Origin: Candidatus Micrarchaeia archaeon
Lineage (GTDB): Archaea; Micrarchaeota; Micrarchaeia; Anstonellales; JAHKLY01
DNA: 25,515 nt
Assembly (NCBI GenBank): GCA_041653315.1
Contig: JBAZFO010000017.1
Location: forward strand, 1-25,515
Direction: 5' to 3'
Under the pieces are notes generated by a model that saw only the letters and a list, made by a program, of their open reading frames with translations, was not told the DNA's origin and searched no databases. Numbering within the stretch: the stretch's first letter is position 1; every line of letters begins with the position of its first letter. Positions 14,663 through 22,991 of this stretch are shown piece after piece. Made by a program: the position numbers and the translations under genes.

Positions 14663-14957
14663 AAAATAAAAGTATTTGTCCAACGTTAAAGTCTTCTTTG
14701 TTTATTTTTTTTAATGTGTCCTTGCTTTTTATTACTAAATCGCCCTCATCATTTTTTTCTAAGTAATCAAGTCTAATATTTTTTCTTTCAATGAATTCAA
14801 GTACAAATTCCTTGCCTTTTACTTTTCCTTCAATACCAGGTTTAATTATCCCATGCATTGTTGTTCCATGTAGAATTAATCGTCCTGCTAAATCATAAAT
14901 TTTTTCAATTTTGAACTTTGAAGGTTCAGTATCTTTTGTAAAATAAATTTTTCCCAT
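14661..14957 (-). CDS. Small beta-rich protein, possibly EF-Tu domain II-like
   Basis: A 98-aa protein starting MGKIYFTKDTEPSKFKIEKI. The run FKIEKIYDLAGRLILHGTT then GIIKPGIEGKV resembles the beta-barrel domain II of translational GTPases (IEDVF, G-x-V-x-G-x-V, G-x-I-x-x-G). There is no GTPase domain. It may be a free-standing barrel of this kind, but the resemblance is by eye and weak. It has its own TATA-like box (ATTATAG at about 14975-14982) about 22 bases before ATG 14957. Confidence 0.6.
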   Translation of the reverse strand: MGKIYFTKDTEPSKFKIEKIYDLAGRLILHGTTMHGIIKPGIEGKVKGKEFVLEFIERKNIRLDYLEKNDEGDLVIKSKDTLKKINKEDFNVGQILLF

Positions 14958-15017
14958 ATAAATATTACAACTATAATGCTTATTAAGTTTTCTTTTTTAA
15001 TAATTTAAGTGACTAGT

Positions 15018-15626
15018 ATGAAAAAATTTACACCAAGAGTAATTTTCTTTAATTTAGAGGGGGGAGTTTTCAAATTCTCCAATATACCTAATATTATAAA
15101 GCAAACAATAAAAAATTGTAGAATGACCTGTTCTGATAATTTAAATGAAGAGTTTGATAAATTCTGTAAAGGGCAAATAAGTGAAAATGAATTTTGGAAA
15201 AATATTAAAATAAATGATATAAATATGCCTAGGAAACTTGTTTTAGAAAAACTAGAATATTCATTTGATGATGATTTTTTACCATTAATTACAGGGTTTA
15301 TGGGAAAAAAGATTGGAATTTATGGCAATATTCCTAAAGAATGGGCAGAAGATATTTTTACCTCATCAGGCTTATCATCTATGATCCAAGTATCAATTTT
15401 GTCTTCAGATTTAGAGGAGATGTTTCCAAGTGAAAAAGCATTTGATATTATGAAGGAGAAAATAGGAAATGTTTTAATTATAGATCAAAATGAAGATAAT
15501 ATTTGTGCAGCAAAAAAAAGAGGTTTAAATTCAGTTTTATTAATAAGAAAACCAATTGAAAAATGCAGCTGTTTACCAGACGTATTTGTTCCAAAATTAA
15601 TTCAATTAGAGGATTTGATAGAATGA
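15018..15626 (+). CDS. HAD-like protein lacking the catalytic residues
   Basis: A 202-aa protein. ATG 15018 is preferred over GTG 15009. It parallels the next gene along its length but all four haloacid-dehalogenase motifs are altered. Motif I is FFNLEG, so the nucleophile Asp is Asn12. Motif II is IYGN where the partner has MSN. The motif III Lys region SKPEPELYDI becomes MFPSEKAFDI. Motif IV is IDQN instead of IDDK. It should therefore lack phosphatase activity and may act as a partner or regulator of the active copy. It overlaps the next gene by four bases (ATGA), with GAGG 11 bases before that start, so they are co-translated. Confidence 0.8.
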   Translation: MKKFTPRVIFFNLEGGVFKFSNIPNIIKQTIKNCRMTCSDNLNEEFDKFCKGQISENEFWKNIKINDINMPRKLVLEKLEYSFDDDFLPLITGFMGKKIGIYGNIPKEWAEDIFTSSGLSSMIQVSILSSDLEEMFPSEKAFDIMKEKIGNVLIIDQNEDNICAAKKRGLNSVLLIRKPIEKCSCLPDVFVPKLIQLEDLIE

Positions 15627-16261
15627 AATTCGAATATATTATTTTTGATTTAGGTGGAGTTGTTTTTATCCATGGTGGCTTACATTCTTCAATTTTATTA
15701 CCTATTCTAAAGGCAAATGGTGAATTAATTGAAGAACCAGTATTAAAAGCTAAGGTTCATGCAATTGATAGGGGAGAACTTACTGAATCTAAATTTTGGA
15801 GAGAAATAGAAATATCAAATTATGAAAAAATAAGAAAAAATTTTATGGATAAAACATTATCTTCAATTGATCCTAATTTTGAGCAATTAACCTTAAATTT
15901 AAAAGGAAAAATAAAACTTGGAATTATGAGTAATGTAGCAAGCGAATGGGCAGATGATTTTTTTGACTTTCCTAGTTTAAAGGGGATTTTTAATATACAA
16001 GTGATTAGTGGTAAAGAAGGTTTTTCAAAACCAGAACCAGAACTTTATGATATACTAATTAAAAAATGCAATTGTGATCCAAATAAAATATTGTTTATTG
16101 ATGATAAATTAATCAATCTAAAAGTGGCAAATGAGAAAGGAATAAAAACAGTTTGGATGGTTAGAAAACCAAAAATTCCAGAAGATTTTATTCCAGATTA
16201 TATTATAAGTGATTTATTACAAATTGAAGAATTAATTGAAGAACAGAAAAAAATAATTTAA
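15623..16261 (+). CDS. HAD-superfamily hydrolase
   Basis: A 212-aa haloacid-dehalogenase-like hydrolase. Motif I is FDLGGV with nucleophile Asp9, motif II is MSN, motif III is the Lys in FSKPEPELYDIL, and motif IV is FIDDK. A helical cap lies between about 20 and 95 (subfamily I). The second Asp of motif I is Gly, as in the DLGGV subgroup. The enzyme probably cleaves a phosphate or related group from a small molecule; the substrate cannot be told. ATG 15623 is chosen for the ATGA overlap with the upstream copy and the GAGG site. It is the second member of a tandem duplication. Confidence 0.88.
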   Translation: MKFEYIIFDLGGVVFIHGGLHSSILLPILKANGELIEEPVLKAKVHAIDRGELTESKFWREIEISNYEKIRKNFMDKTLSSIDPNFEQLTLNLKGKIKLGIMSNVASEWADDFFDFPSLKGIFNIQVISGKEGFSKPEPELYDILIKKCNCDPNKILFIDDKLINLKVANEKGIKTVWMVRKPKIPEDFIPDYIISDLLQIEELIEEQKKII

Positions 16262-16265
16262 AAAA

Positions 16266-17090
16266 TTAATATCCATTTTCTGCTAATAAATTATCTACTG
16301 CTTTTTTAGCATTTTGTATGTCTATCGGATTTGTTAAATTTCTATTAATAACATCACTTGCTAACATGTTATTATTTGTAATTTTATATACATAAGCCAT
16401 TTTTATAGTTGTAGTTTGTATTTCAGTTAAATAGAACTCTTTTTCTTTAGGATTTTTTGTTTCTTTTATTTCATTTCTTAATTCATCAATTAATTTTTGA
16501 AAAGAAACATTTGCAGAAATAGCTAAAGTAGTTGTATTATATAATTTTTTGTAAGATTTATTGAATTCAATACATTCAATAAGAAAATTACCCTGTTCTT
16601 CTAAATATTGCATTTTTATTTTATTATTTTTATCATTAGGGTTTGTTAATGCATATTCTTCCTGGATTTCTCCTAATTTTAAATGAATTTCTGTTTTATC
16701 AAAGTCTTTTTGTGTTTCTATCAAAAGCATATAATATTTACATATTCCTTTAAAATATTCAGTTTTTTCTTGATTTTCTCTGCTGTGTTTTCTTTCTTTA
16801 AATGCTTTAAATAAATCATCTTTAAAGCATCTAAATGAACGTAAAAAAATTTCTTTACTTTTTGGATCAAAATTATTATCTTTTATGATTGTTTCATATA
16901 AAATTACTGCATCATTTAATTTTTTTTCATTTCCTTTAACTGCATTCATTAAATGGCCCTCTAAATCTAAAATTACCCTAGCAACACCATCTGCATCAAT
17001 TGATCCAAGTTGAGCAATATAAGATCTAAGAGTATTAAATCCTGCATACGGGGTTTTTGTAAGTGGTTTTTCGATTAATGAATTATTCAT
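16266..17090 (-). CDS. Hypothetical helical protein, coupled to the exported protein
   Basis: A 274-aa protein that I do not recognise. It is almost wholly helical, with pairs of amphipathic helices between about 35 and 200 that suggest TPR-like repeats (for example KLNDAVILYETIIKDNNFDPKSKEIF). There is no signal peptide or membrane helix. ATG 17090 is chosen because it overlaps the upstream stop by eight bases and has GAAGGT before it; the frame is open a little further up to 17126. Coupling implies that it works with the exported protein, but its location appears cytoplasmic. Confidence 0.7.
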   Translation of the reverse strand: MNNSLIEKPLTKTPYAGFNTLRSYIAQLGSIDADGVARVILDLEGHLMNAVKGNEKKLNDAVILYETIIKDNNFDPKSKEIFLRSFRCFKDDLFKAFKERKHSRENQEKTEYFKGICKYYMLLIETQKDFDKTEIHLKLGEIQEEYALTNPNDKNNKIKMQYLEEQGNFLIECIEFNKSYKKLYNTTTLAISANVSFQKLIDELRNEIKETKNPKEKEFYLTEIQTTTIKMAYVYKITNNNMLASDVINRNLTNPIDIQNAKKAVDNLLAENGY

Positions 17091-17580
17091 AACATTTACC
17101 TTCGTTTTTAGAACATCTTCTTGCATTATCCCAGTCTTCTAAGAATTCATATGATTCTTTTGCTTCATGCCAATATTTTCTTGCTTTAGATGAGTTTCCT
17201 TCTTTAATAGCCAATTTTTCAGATATTTCTGCATAAAATTTATAAAATTCTTCTTTAAAGCCATTTAAGTTGTCTTCAGCATCATTTATATATTTTTTTA
17301 TAGAGTTTAAAATTTGAAATGCATTGTTCTCATCTCCAAACGAACTTAATATCTTTGCTATTTCAAAAGATTTTTTAGGTATTTTTTCATTTGCATAAAA
17401 TAGTCCTTCGCATATTAAATATCTAGATGAATATTTTTTTCCTTCATATTCAATATACATAATTTTTTGAATTTCTTTTGTTTCTTGAGCAATTAAAGGA
17501 GATATTGTAAGGAATATACTAAATCCAATTGTTGTAATTATTTTTTCTGCTGTTTTTATGGATTTTCTTAAGGTTTTCAT
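17083..17580 (-). CDS. Exported helical, TPR-like protein
   Basis: A 165-aa protein with an N-terminal signal sequence: a basic start (KTLRKSIKTAEK), a hydrophobic core (about 14-29) and a possible cleavage site near LIAQ-E. The mature part has helix pairs ending in ARKYWHEAKESYEFLEDWDNARR, which resembles a TPR. It contains Cys near the end (RRCSKNEGKCYE). TTTAAA within 17601-17610 lies about 25 bases before ATG 17580. The function is unknown; export plus helical repeats suggests an adaptor or surface protein. Confidence 0.7.
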   Translation of the reverse strand: MKTLRKSIKTAEKIITTIGFSIFLTISPLIAQETKEIQKIMYIEYEGKKYSSRYLICEGLFYANEKIPKKSFEIAKILSSFGDENNAFQILNSIKKYINDAEDNLNGFKEEFYKFYAEISEKLAIKEGNSSKARKYWHEAKESYEFLEDWDNARRCSKNEGKCYE

Positions 17581-17631
17581 AGTTTTTTTATGTTTTCTTA
17601 TGTTTAAAAGTGTTTGCTTTGTAATAGGATT

Positions 17632-17640
17632 GTTTAAATA
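17632..17640 (+). promoter_or_regulatory. TATA box for the PP-loop fusion gene
   Basis: GTTTAAATA is centred 27 bases before ATG 17663, again at leaderless distance. Confidence 0.4.
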
Positions 17641-17662
17641 TTCATATTTATATTAATAATTT

Positions 17663-19054
17663 ATGATTTATGAAGAATTAGAAAAGTTAATTGTCAAAAC
17701 TATACTTGCTTATGTTCCAAAGGATAAAAAAATAGGTGTATTATTTTCTGGGGGGGTGGATTCAGTTTTAATTGCTAAAATTCTTAAAGATAATAATATT
17801 GAATTTACATGTTATACTGCATCTTCTAAAGAAGATTATAAAGATTCAATAGCTGCTAAAAAAGCGGCGGAAGAATTAGGATTTAAATTAAAAGTAATAC
17901 ATTCTGAAAGTTTAGAAGAAGAAATAATTAAAATTTCAAGTGTTTTACAAAGTGTTAATTTTGTTACAATTAATATTGCAATACCATTATATTTAGCTAT
18001 GCAAAAAGCTAGTGAAGATGGAATTGAAATTGTTTTTTCTGGATTAGGTACTGAAGAATTATATGCAGGGTATCAAAGACACGGAAATGCAATTGATATA
18101 AATGAAGAATGTAGAAAAGGATTAGAAAATATAAATGAAAGAGATATTGAACGAGATGAAGCCTTAGCAAAATATTTTAATCTTAAATTAGCTGTTCCAT
18201 TTCTAGATAAAAAATTAATAGAATATTCATTAACTATCCCTGGTGAAGAAAAAATTAAAGATGGTTATAAAAAATATATTTTAAGACAAATTGCTGAAAA
18301 CTTAGGTGTGCCAAAAGAATATGCATGGAGAAAAAAATTAGCAGTTCAGTATGGAAGTGGGATTGATAAAGAACTTGAAAGATTAGCAAAATCTAAAGGA
18401 TTTAAATTTAAATCTGAATACGTGAATTATCTTTTAAATAAAAATATTGGTGCATTAATTAGTACTGGTAAAGATTCTTTATTTGCTATGTATAAAATGA
18501 TTCAACGAGGCTATAATATTTCTTGTTTATTGACTATTAAAAGTAAAAATGAGGATAGTTATATGTTTCACACACCAACGATTGAACTTGCTAAAGATAT
18601 ATCTGAATTAGTGGATATTCCAATTATATTTGGAGATACTGAGGGAAATAAAGAACAAGAATTACAAGATTTAGAAGATTTAATTAAAAAAGCAATAGAA
18701 AAATATAAAATAGAAGGGATTGTATCTGGTGCTATTTCTTCTGAATATCAAAGAAAAAGACTTCAAGAAATATGCAATAAATTAAATATTATATCTTATA
18801 CTCCATTATGGGGTAAAAATGAGGAAGAATTATTGGGGGATATGATTAAAAAAGGATTTAAAATAATGATAACTAAAACTGCAGCAGAGGGATTGGATAA
18901 AGAATGGGTTGGAAAACTAATTGATAAACAAACGATAGAAGAATTAAAAGAAATATCAAAAAAATATAATATTAGTATAATAGGGGAAGGGGGAGAATAT
19001 GAAACATTAGTTTTAAAAGCTCCATTTTATAAAGATGAATTAAAAATAAGGTGA
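17663..19054 (+). CDS. Fusion of asparagine-synthase-like and diphthine-ammonia-ligase-like PP-loop ATPases
   Basis: A 463-aa protein with two ATP-pyrophosphatase domains. Residues about 1-240 match the synthetase half of asparagine synthase: PP-loop SGGVDS (29-34), SGLGTEELYAGYQRH (126-140), and VPFLDKKLIEY (178-188). The glutaminase half is absent. Residues about 250-463 match Dph6-type diphthine-ammonia ligase (DUF71): STGKDS (267-272), SGAISSEYQR, TPLWG, and GEGGEYETLVLKAP near 440-453. Dph6 amidates diphthine on the EF2 histidine, the last step of diphthamide synthesis. The N-terminal half may serve in ammonia handling or an unrelated amidation. It ends overlapping the GTGA ahead of a lipoprotein gene. 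Confidence 0.88.
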   Translation: MIYEELEKLIVKTILAYVPKDKKIGVLFSGGVDSVLIAKILKDNNIEFTCYTASSKEDYKDSIAAKKAAEELGFKLKVIHSESLEEEIIKISSVLQSVNFVTINIAIPLYLAMQKASEDGIEIVFSGLGTEELYAGYQRHGNAIDINEECRKGLENINERDIERDEALAKYFNLKLAVPFLDKKLIEYSLTIPGEEKIKDGYKKYILRQIAENLGVPKEYAWRKKLAVQYGSGIDKELERLAKSKGFKFKSEYVNYLLNKNIGALISTGKDSLFAMYKMIQRGYNISCLLTIKSKNEDSYMFHTPTIELAKDISELVDIPIIFGDTEGNKEQELQDLEDLIKKAIEKYKIEGIVSGAISSEYQRKRLQEICNKLNIISYTPLWGKNEEELLGDMIKKGFKIMITKTAAEGLDKEWVGKLIDKQTIEELKEISKKYNISIIGEGGEYETLVLKAPFYKDELKIR

Positions 19055-19059
19055 TTAAA

Positions 19060-19524
19060 ATGAAATTGAGTATATTAATTGGTATAATAATATGTAGTTT
19101 TTTATTTTTTGGATGTATTGAGAATTCATTACCAAAAGAAAATGATTCTTTAGAAAATACTTCATTTAACAATAATACATTAGAAAAATATGATGAAAAA
19201 AATAGTATTTTAAATATCTCTCTATTTTTAGAAACAGATAAAGAATTGTATCGTTCAGCAGAAACAATGTATACTACTATTAAAGTGGTTTCTAATAAAG
19301 ATTTTGAAAAAATAAATTTGAGTATAAATGGCATTTCAAATAGATATAAGGAAATTAAAGAGATTTCATTAATTCAAGGTGAAAATATAATAAATTCTTC
19401 ATTTAAACTTCCAAAATGCAATGTTTGTGGCGGAATAAAAGAAGGAACATACCAAATAACCGGAACAATAGTTTTAAATAATGTGACATTTAGTAATTTA
19501 ACTAGTATTGAGATCAGACAATAA
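19060..19524 (+). CDS. Putative lipoprotein
   Basis: A 154-aa protein. The N-terminus is KLSILIGIIICSFLFFGC with a lipobox-like FFGC, so it should be exported and lipid-anchored at Cys20. The mature part (about 50-154) is strand-rich and resembles an immunoglobulin-like beta-sandwich (YRSAETMYTTIKVVSNKDF and GTYQITGTIVLNNV). ATG 19060 is chosen over GTG 19051 because GGTGA lies six bases before it. CNVCGG contains a Cys pair. It is translationally linked to the PP-loop gene but a functional link is not evident. Confidence 0.75.
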   Translation: MKLSILIGIIICSFLFFGCIENSLPKENDSLENTSFNNNTLEKYDEKNSILNISLFLETDKELYRSAETMYTTIKVVSNKDFEKINLSINGISNRYKEIKEISLIQGENIINSSFKLPKCNVCGGIKEGTYQITGTIVLNNVTFSNLTSIEIRQ

Positions 19525-19574
19525 GTTTAGTGCCTATTTCTGTTCTTAAATAAAGTAAAAAGAGGTGTAATTCA

Positions 19575-19766
19575 ATGGAAGGTACAGTTAAGTTCTTTAA
19601 TCCAGTAAAAAGTTTCGGATTTATTACTGGAGACGATGGAAAAGACTACTTTGTTCATATTACCGGTTTAGAACCAGGTACAAGAATAAATGAAGGCGAT
19701 AAAGTAACTTTTGAAATCGAAAACGGAGATAAAGGACCAAAAGCAGTTAATGTAAAAAAAGTTTAA
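19575..19766 (+). CDS. Cold-shock domain protein (CspA-like)
   Basis: A 63-aa single cold-shock domain that binds single-stranded nucleic acid. RNP1 is KSFGFI (13-18, Ser where Gly is usual) and RNP2 is YFVHI (25-29). The first residues MEGTVKFFN and the end GPKAVNVKKV are typical. AGAGGTG lies seven bases before ATG 19575. Cold-shock proteins occur in few archaea, mostly mesophilic or DPANN lineages, which fits the proposed host. Confidence 0.95.
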   Translation: MEGTVKFFNPVKSFGFITGDDGKDYFVHITGLEPGTRINEGDKVTFEIENGDKGPKAVNVKKV

Positions 19767-19797
19767 TTAATTAAATTTTATTTATTAACAATTTATA

Positions 19798-19820
19798 GTC
19801 CATTTTTTTATTTTTATTTA
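19798..19820 (+). terminator. Oligo-T terminator after the cold-shock gene
   Basis: The plus strand has a run of seven T (19803-19809) followed by a run of five (19811-19815) between the cold-shock stop and the next small gene, as expected for an archaeal terminator. Confidence 0.4.
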
Positions 19821-19845
19821 TTATTAAAATTATAGGGTGATTTAA

Positions 19846-19998
19846 ATGGTAGTTGAATATGATGAATTTAAAGGCAATAAATTAATTGTATTAAAAAAAG
19901 ATGATGCTGATCAGTATCCTTTTAAATTTGGAAAAAGAAAAGCTCAATTAATAGTAGAACATATTGATGAAATTAAAAAATTTGCTAAAGAAGATTAA
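19846..19998 (+). CDS. Small conserved-looking protein, 50 aa
   Basis: MVVEYDEFKGNKLIVLKK is followed by a short polar turn, then YPFKFGKRKAQLIVEHIDEI and a lysine-rich end. I have an impression of short ORFs with the same pattern (strand, then YPFxFGxxKAxLIxEHIxEIKxF) in other genomes, but I cannot name a function or family. GGTGA lies five bases before ATG 19846. The gene sits alone between the cold-shock and the 947-aa genes. Confidence 0.75.
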   Translation: MVVEYDEFKGNKLIVLKKDDADQYPFKFGKRKAQLIVEHIDEIKKFAKED

Positions 19999-20100
19999 TT
20001 TTCTACTTTTTTTATTTTTAACCATTCTTATTTCTTAATGCAAACCTTTAAATAGGAAAAACACATACGTTTTATATCTAACACAATTAGAGGAAGTATT

Positions 20101-22944
20101 ATGACAGATAGAGGTTATATTAAAAATGGGGTAGATAAAACTTTTACTAATTCAATGTTTAAAGATAAAGGAGAGAAGATAGCTAATAAAATAATTGAGA
20201 TAGAACAAAATATTGAAAAACTAAATATGCCCCAAGATAAAGAAAAAGAATTATTTTTTGGGGTTTTAAAAACTTGTATTTCGCGCCAAAGTTTTTCTAT
20301 TAATGACATTTTAAGAATAACAAAATATTTTTATGAAGATTTTCGTTTTTTACCAAATGAACAAACATCAGTTATTTTTTCTTCTGGTTTTGGTATTATT
20401 AATGAAGCATTAGTGGATACTATAAAAAATTTGGACTTAATAAAAACCCCATTTGATGCGGACAGGTTGATGACTGAAGGAAAAGATATTGCTTCAAAAT
20501 ATGAAGATAAAAAAAATTCTGTTTTTATTTCTACTGAAAGTTTAATAGAAGAATCTCCCCATTCCGATGAAGTGATTGAAGAATTTTTAGATTTTGGAGA
20601 AGAACCTAATAATCTAGAAAATCCACCTAAGGTTAATGAAATTACATTAGAAACTGGTGAAATAAATAAATCAATAGAAACTGATTTTCCAGAAGATGAA
20701 ATGTTTAATTTAAATTTAGTTGATATTCAAGAAGAAACTCCACAAATAGAAAAAGAAGAGATAAAAAAGACAAATAAGTCTACTACAGAAGTAAGCAAAA
20801 AAACAGAAGCTCCTGTAGAAACTGGTTTTTCAGCAGAATTGGGTGAAGATATTGCAGAGGTACTTAGTTCTTCTACACAAAATAGACCAATTGAATTAGA
20901 TACCAATGTTACTGATAAAAAAAATAAAAAAGATACAACAAATCCCCCACTAGAACCAAAAATAGAATCTAATTTAAATCCTTTTGGTAGGGAGCAACAT
21001 GAAACTAAATTACCAGAATCAGAATTTATTAGGGGATTTGGATTAAATTATGGAGAAGATGGAGAAAGAGTAGAAAGTATTAATGAAAATAATATAGATA
21101 GTGCTATAGCTGAATTAGATCGTATTTTAAAAATTAAAGAAGAACCTATTGAAGAAGAAAAGATTGATCCTGAAAAACAAAAAAGAATGAACCTTTTTAT
21201 GAAAGGGATAGAATCAACAAAGTTAACTGATGAAGATAAATTAACACATTATTTAAATACAGATAATGAATGTAAACAAAAAATAAGGGGGTTAGTTACT
21301 TCTATAAGAACACTTAAAGATACTTGGGAAATTTATTTAAAAGAAAAAGAAATAAGACCGATAGCTGTAGAAGTTAGTTATCAAGAATTATTTGAAAGGT
21401 TAAATAAAAAAAATTCAACTGATTTGAAAATTTTTGGAGATCTAATTTTAAATAAGGTTGATTTTGCAATTATTTTATCAATAATATCTGGTAAAACGAT
21501 TGATTCAGATATTTATATAGAAGGGGGATTTATTTTTTCAAATGAAAAAGGTTTAACTAAAGAAAAATTTTTAGAAAGAATAAAAAATGCAACAGATATA
21601 ATCACCCCAAATATAGGAGTATTAAATAATATAATTCGAAATATAAAATTTTTAAGAGGATTAGGTTTTAGAAAATTATTTATATCCCCTAATTTTACTG
21701 GTGGCGAAGAAATAAGTGATAGAATTAATTATCTTTGGGAATATATAATCACTTTTTATTCTCAGTACTATATTAATTCAAATTTAATTGATAAATATAA
21801 AAAAGTAATAGATGATGAATATAATCCTTTTAAAATAGTAGAATTGAAACAGAAATTGAGTAAAAAAATTAAAAATAAATTAAATATACAAGATTTAAAA
21901 GTTATTGTAGAAAAATTTGAAAGAATTTGGGAACAAAATACTGAAGAAAAAATTGAAGGTTATTATGAAATAATTGATAAATATTTAAAGGACATTATTA
22001 CTAAAAAAGATGCAGATTTATTATTAAAAAAATGTGAGAGTATTTGGGAAAAAAATAGATTAACTACAAATGAAAAAACAAATTCAGAATATCTTGGGAT
22101 TTGGAAAAAATACAAAAAAAATATGAATGAATCTCAAACTATTGTACTGTGTAATTTATTAAAACAAATTTGGAAAAAACAAATAGATAAAAAAGAAAAA
22201 GGTATGAAAGAAGTAATACAAGAATTTGGAATAATAGATAAAACTGAAACAAGAATAATAATCGAAGAGTATGAAAAAATAAGATTAAAATACTTCCCAA
22301 AAATTGAGATGGAATTAAATAATAATGAAGAAAAAATGAAACAATTTATTGAAGAAAAGATAAAAGAGCATTATATAAAAATATATAATGACTATCAAAA
22401 TATGAGATATGATGAAGCAATAGAAAATAATAATTCAACTCCAGAAGGATTAGGGGGGCCAAAAATACAGGATTTAGTTTTTGCTTTGAAAAAACAGATT
22501 AATAAAAAAATAAGTAATCTTAGTGATAATTCCAATTTAAGGCTTAAAAAATTAGAACCTTTTGAAGAAATCTTATCTGATGTAGATATCAATTTCATCT
22601 CTTTTTGTATTGCATTAGAAGGAAAATTTGACCCATATTTAGAATTATTAAAAGATCGCAATACTTCTTTGTGGAGCAGATCTAAAATTTTCCAAATTCC
22701 TGATGATTCTGAAAAATATAAGAGTATGGCAAAACATGCTGAAGAAGAAGATAGAATTTCATTTAAGGAATCTGCATTAGAGGTTAATGAAGAAAAAAAA
22801 CAAATGGCATTAGCAAGAACAGCAGAATCTTTGAATTTTTTACTTATGTTTTTATTTGAATTAGATAAAGCAGAGCTTGCAAATGATATACGAAGAAAAA
22901 AGAACATATTGGATTTAACTTTAATGAATGGGATACTTAAATAA
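20101..22944 (+). CDS. Large helical protein with four internal repeats
   Basis: A 947-aa protein whose family I do not recognise. Residues 1-125 are helical. Residues about 135-330 are acidic, Thr/Pro/Glu-rich and probably disordered. Residues 330-590 are helical and strand mixed. Residues 598-755 hold four tandem helical repeats starting near 598, 637, 679 and 716, each with an invariant position 12 residues in: Trp610, Trp649, Trp691 and Arg728 in the pattern (E/K)-x-I-W. Residues 760-947 are again helical. No signal peptide or membrane helix is seen, so a cytoplasmic scaffold role is plausible. TTTTATATC near 20070 and AGAGGAAG before ATG 20101 give a promoter and ribosome binding site. 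It is followed after 47 bases by the coiled-coil gene. Confidence 0.8.
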   Translation: MTDRGYIKNGVDKTFTNSMFKDKGEKIANKIIEIEQNIEKLNMPQDKEKELFFGVLKTCISRQSFSINDILRITKYFYEDFRFLPNEQTSVIFSSGFGIINEALVDTIKNLDLIKTPFDADRLMTEGKDIASKYEDKKNSVFISTESLIEESPHSDEVIEEFLDFGEEPNNLENPPKVNEITLETGEINKSIETDFPEDEMFNLNLVDIQEETPQIEKEEIKKTNKSTTEVSKKTEAPVETGFSAELGEDIAEVLSSSTQNRPIELDTNVTDKKNKKDTTNPPLEPKIESNLNPFGREQHETKLPESEFIRGFGLNYGEDGERVESINENNIDSAIAELDRILKIKEEPIEEEKIDPEKQKRMNLFMKGIESTKLTDEDKLTHYLNTDNECKQKIRGLVTSIRTLKDTWEIYLKEKEIRPIAVEVSYQELFERLNKKNSTDLKIFGDLILNKVDFAIILSIISGKTIDSDIYIEGGFIFSNEKGLTKEKFLERIKNATDIITPNIGVLNNIIRNIKFLRGLGFRKLFISPNFTGGEEISDRINYLWEYIITFYSQYYINSNLIDKYKKVIDDEYNPFKIVELKQKLSKKIKNKLNIQDLKVIVEKFERIWEQNTEEKIEGYYEIIDKYLKDIITKKDADLLLKKCESIWEKNRLTTNEKTNSEYLGIWKKYKKNMNESQTIVLCNLLKQIWKKQIDKKEKGMKEVIQEFGIIDKTETRIIIEEYEKIRLKYFPKIEMELNNNEEKMKQFIEEKIKEHYIKIYNDYQNMRYDEAIENNNSTPEGLGGPKIQDLVFALKKQINKKISNLSDNSNLRLKKLEPFEEILSDVDINFISFCIALEGKFDPYLELLKDRNTSLWSRSKIFQIPDDSEKYKSMAKHAEEEDRISFKESALEVNEEKKQMALARTAESLNFLLMFLFELDKAELANDIRRKKNILDLTLMNGILK

Positions 22945-22991
22945 ATACTTCAAAACAATAGATTTAATAAATTAAACTTCTTAATATTTTT

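Noticed and set aside
16266..17126. Start of the 286-aa version at 17126
   Set aside because: ATG 17090 overlaps the upstream stop and has GAAGGT before it, the pattern of coupled genes; the extra 12 residues have no such support.
22395..22907. A 170-aa open frame antisense to the 947-aa gene
   Set aside because: It lies wholly inside a clear coding region, is Ser/Phe/Leu-rich as expected for the complement of Lys/Glu codons, and has no promoter or ribosome binding site. Other antisense frames in the window (for example within lonB, tldD and serS) were dropped for the same reason.
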